Assembly: GCF_009883635.2 (NCBI RefSeq)
Contig: NZ_CP026115.2
Location: 248,001-312,000 of the forward strand
Reading direction: 5' to 3'
Origin: Pseudomonas putida
GTDB taxonomy: Bacteria > Pseudomonadota > Gammaproteobacteria > Pseudomonadales > Pseudomonadaceae
DNA: 64,000 nucleotides
In this document: piece by piece, positions 62,705 through 64,000 of the stretch
Position numbering within the stretch: the stretch's first letter is position 1
How the letters are laid out: each line of letters begins with the position of its first letter
The notes under the pieces: generated by a model
Told to the model about the DNA's origin: nothing
Databases searched by the model: none
Seen by the model: the letters and a program-made list of their open reading frames with translations, nothing else
Translations under genes and position numbers: made by a program

Positions 62705-63355
62705 ATGAAGATCGCCAGTTTCGATGTCGACGCGCAGAACGGCTTCACTGCCAACGCCCCACAGGAGCTGCCGGTGCCGGAAGGCAACGAGATTGCCCCG
62801 GACCTCAACGCCATGGCCTTGCGCGCCGACCTGCGCCTGGGCAGCAAAGACGCCCACCCGGCCAACGCGGCCTGGGTGGTGGCCGAGCCCGGCCAGATGC
62901 TGCAGCCGCTGACCCTGGCCAACGCCGACCTGACCTGGGTCAGCCACTGCGTCCCCGGTACCCCCGGCTTCGAACTGCTGCCCGGCCTGCCCGCCCCGAT
63001 CGACTACGACTACTTTGTCTGGAAAGGCGTCGAGCCCGACCTGCACCCCTACGGCGCCTGCTTCCACGACCTCGCCGAGCGCCGCTCCACCGGGGTCATC
63101 GAATTTCTCAAGGTGCACCAGGTCGGCGCTGTGATCGTCGGCGGCCTGGCCCTGGACTACTGCGTCAAGACCACCGCCCGGCAGTTGCGCCAGGCCGGCT
63201 TCCAGGTGCTGCTTTACCTGCCGGCCTGCCGCGCCCTGACCCAGGAAGGCGCCATCACTGCCTGCGGTGCGCTGGCCGCCGAGGGCGTGATCCTGTGCGG
63301 AGATGAAGCCGCGCTCGACTACCAGCTCTCTCTGATCAAGGAAAGCCGCCCATGA
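62705..63355 (+). CDS. pncA: Nicotinamidase (isochorismatase fold)
   Basis: Converts nicotinamide to nicotinate. 216 residues. Seen: N-terminal FDVDAQNGF with the catalytic Asp9, metal ligands Asp49 and His51 in SKDAHP, a Lys107 in [12 protein letters not shown] and the nucleophile Cys153 in [18 protein letters not shown] sets the ATG at 62705. Its stop overlaps the pncB start (ATGA). Regulated probably by the divergent NrtR. Confidence 0.92.
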   Translation: MKIASFDVDAQNGFTANAPQELPVPEGNEIAPDLNAMALRADLRLGSKDAHPANAAWVVAEPGQMLQPLTLANADLTWVSHCVPGTPGFELLPGLPAPIDYDYFVWKGVEPDLHPYGACFHDLAERRSTGVIEFLKVHQVGAVIVGGLALDYCVKTTARQLRQAGFQVLLYLPACRALTQEGAITACGALAAEGVILCGDEAALDYQLSLIKESRP

Positions 63356-64000
63356 GCGAAAGCGTTTTCGGCCCACGGATCATCCAGAACCTGCTGGACA
63401 CCGACTTCTACAAGATCACCATGATGCAGGCGGTGCTGCACAACTACCCCAACGCCGAGGTGGAGTGGGAATTCCGCTGCCGCAACAATGAAGACCTCTC
63501 CCCTTACCTGGCAGAAATCCGCTACCAGATCGAGCAACTGAGCGAGGTCACCGTCACCCACGACCAGCTGGCCTACCTGGAAAAGATCCCGTTCCTCAAG
63601 CCGGACTTCATCCGCTTCCTCAGCCTGTTCCGCTTCAACCTGCGCTACGTGCAGGTCGGCCTGGACGCCGCCGGGCAGTTGGCGATTCGCGTGCGCGGGC
63701 CGTGGCTGCACGTGATTCTCTACGAGATCCCGTTGCTGGCGATCATCAGCGAGGTGCGCAACCGCTACCGCTATCGCGACGTGGTGATCGAACAGGTGGG
63801 CGAGCGCCTGTACCAGAAGATGGACTGGCTCAAGGCCGAAGCCAGTGCCGACGAGCTGGCCGGTTTCCAGCTGGCCGACTTCGGTACCCGGCGGCGATTT
63901 TCCTACCGGGTGCAGGAAGAAGTGGTGTACCTGCTCAAGCACGACTTCCCCGGCCGCTTCGTCGGCACCAGCAACGTACACCTGGCACGCGAGCTCGAAC
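63352..64000 (+). CDS. pncB: Nicotinate phosphoribosyltransferase, N-terminal part
   Basis: The first 216 codons; the gene runs off the right edge. It opens [20 protein letters not shown] and continues [12 protein letters not shown] and [14 protein letters not shown], the standard PncB start, then [19 protein letters not shown] with the conserved phosphoribosyl-binding region. It makes nicotinate mononucleotide from the nicotinate produced by PncA, completing NAD salvage. Translationally coupled to pncA. Confidence 0.94.
   Translation, partial: MSESVFGPRIIQNLLDTDFYKITMMQAVLHNYPNAEVEWEFRCRNNEDLSPYLAEIRYQIEQLSEVTVTHDQLAYLEKIPFLKPDFIRFLSLFRFNLRYVQVGLDAAGQLAIRVRGPWLHVILYEIPLLAIISEVRNRYRYRDVVIEQVGERLYQKMDWLKAEASADELAGFQLADFGTRRRFSYRVQEEVVYLLKHDFPGRFVGTSNVHLARELE

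Overview
The window looks like chromosome of a Pseudomonas of the P. putida group. The DNA is GC-rich, inverted pairs of the roughly 35-bp P. putida-type REP element sit in many intergenic gaps, and the run pobA - AraC regulator - MerR regulator - mvaB - CA-motif-rich small RNA - mgtC matches, from memory, the arrangement around crcY in P. putida KT2440. I saw no tRNA, rRNA, CRISPR array, insertion sequence or prophage. The first gene (TRAP binding protein) and the last (pncB) are cut by the window ends.

Layout. 1-9.6 kb: TRAP transporter, LysR regulator, gamma-glutamyltransferase, ankyrin protein, 4-hydroxybenzoate hydroxylase with its AraC regulator, and a MerR regulator with HMG-CoA lyase. 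9.6-10.1 kb: a sigma-54-driven small RNA, almost certainly CrcY, which relieves Hfq/Crc catabolite repression. 10.1-23.3 kb: mgtC, ccoG, a MocR-type regulator, two tandem hybrid histidine kinases, an SDR/TetR pair, an OprD porin, small envelope proteins, and a LysR gene with a broken 5' end next to a tautomerase. 23.4-35.5 kb: LysR, argC, GNAT, an ABC-transporter/acyl-CoA-dehydrogenase-like/AhpD-like operon opposite an AraC regulator, an Rrf2 regulator opposite an NDH-2-like dehydrogenase, and a chemoreceptor.

35.6-44.3 kb is the most interesting block: an apparently complete catabolic island. It has an NCS1 nucleobase/heterocycle-type permease, a luciferase-like flavin monooxygenase, two paralogous flavin reductases, a DUF1185-type protein, an alpha/beta hydrolase, an aldehyde dehydrogenase, a carboxymuconolactone-decarboxylase-like protein and a GntR/FCD repressor. 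All three of its promoters carry the same near-palindrome (TGGTATACCA) at or next to the -10 region, so it reads as one GntR regulon for an unidentified, probably nitrogen-containing, substrate. 44.3-50.7 kb: Nudix hydrolase, a third hybrid kinase, two LysE exporters opposite an Lrp-type regulator, and a second NCS1 permease with a sigma-54 promoter.

50.8-60.5 kb: a TccC/RHS-type toxin whose AT-richer C-terminus carries an HELTH zinc-protease motif, then amtB and a glnT-glxB-glxC-glxD-like operon (type III glutamine-synthetase-like ligase plus split glutamate-synthase modules). The operon has a near-consensus sigma-54 promoter, an NtrC-like site and a divergent XRE-cupin regulator, which points to nitrogen-limitation control. 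60.5-64 kb: an EamA transporter and an NAD-salvage locus, nrtR with divergent pncA-pncB.
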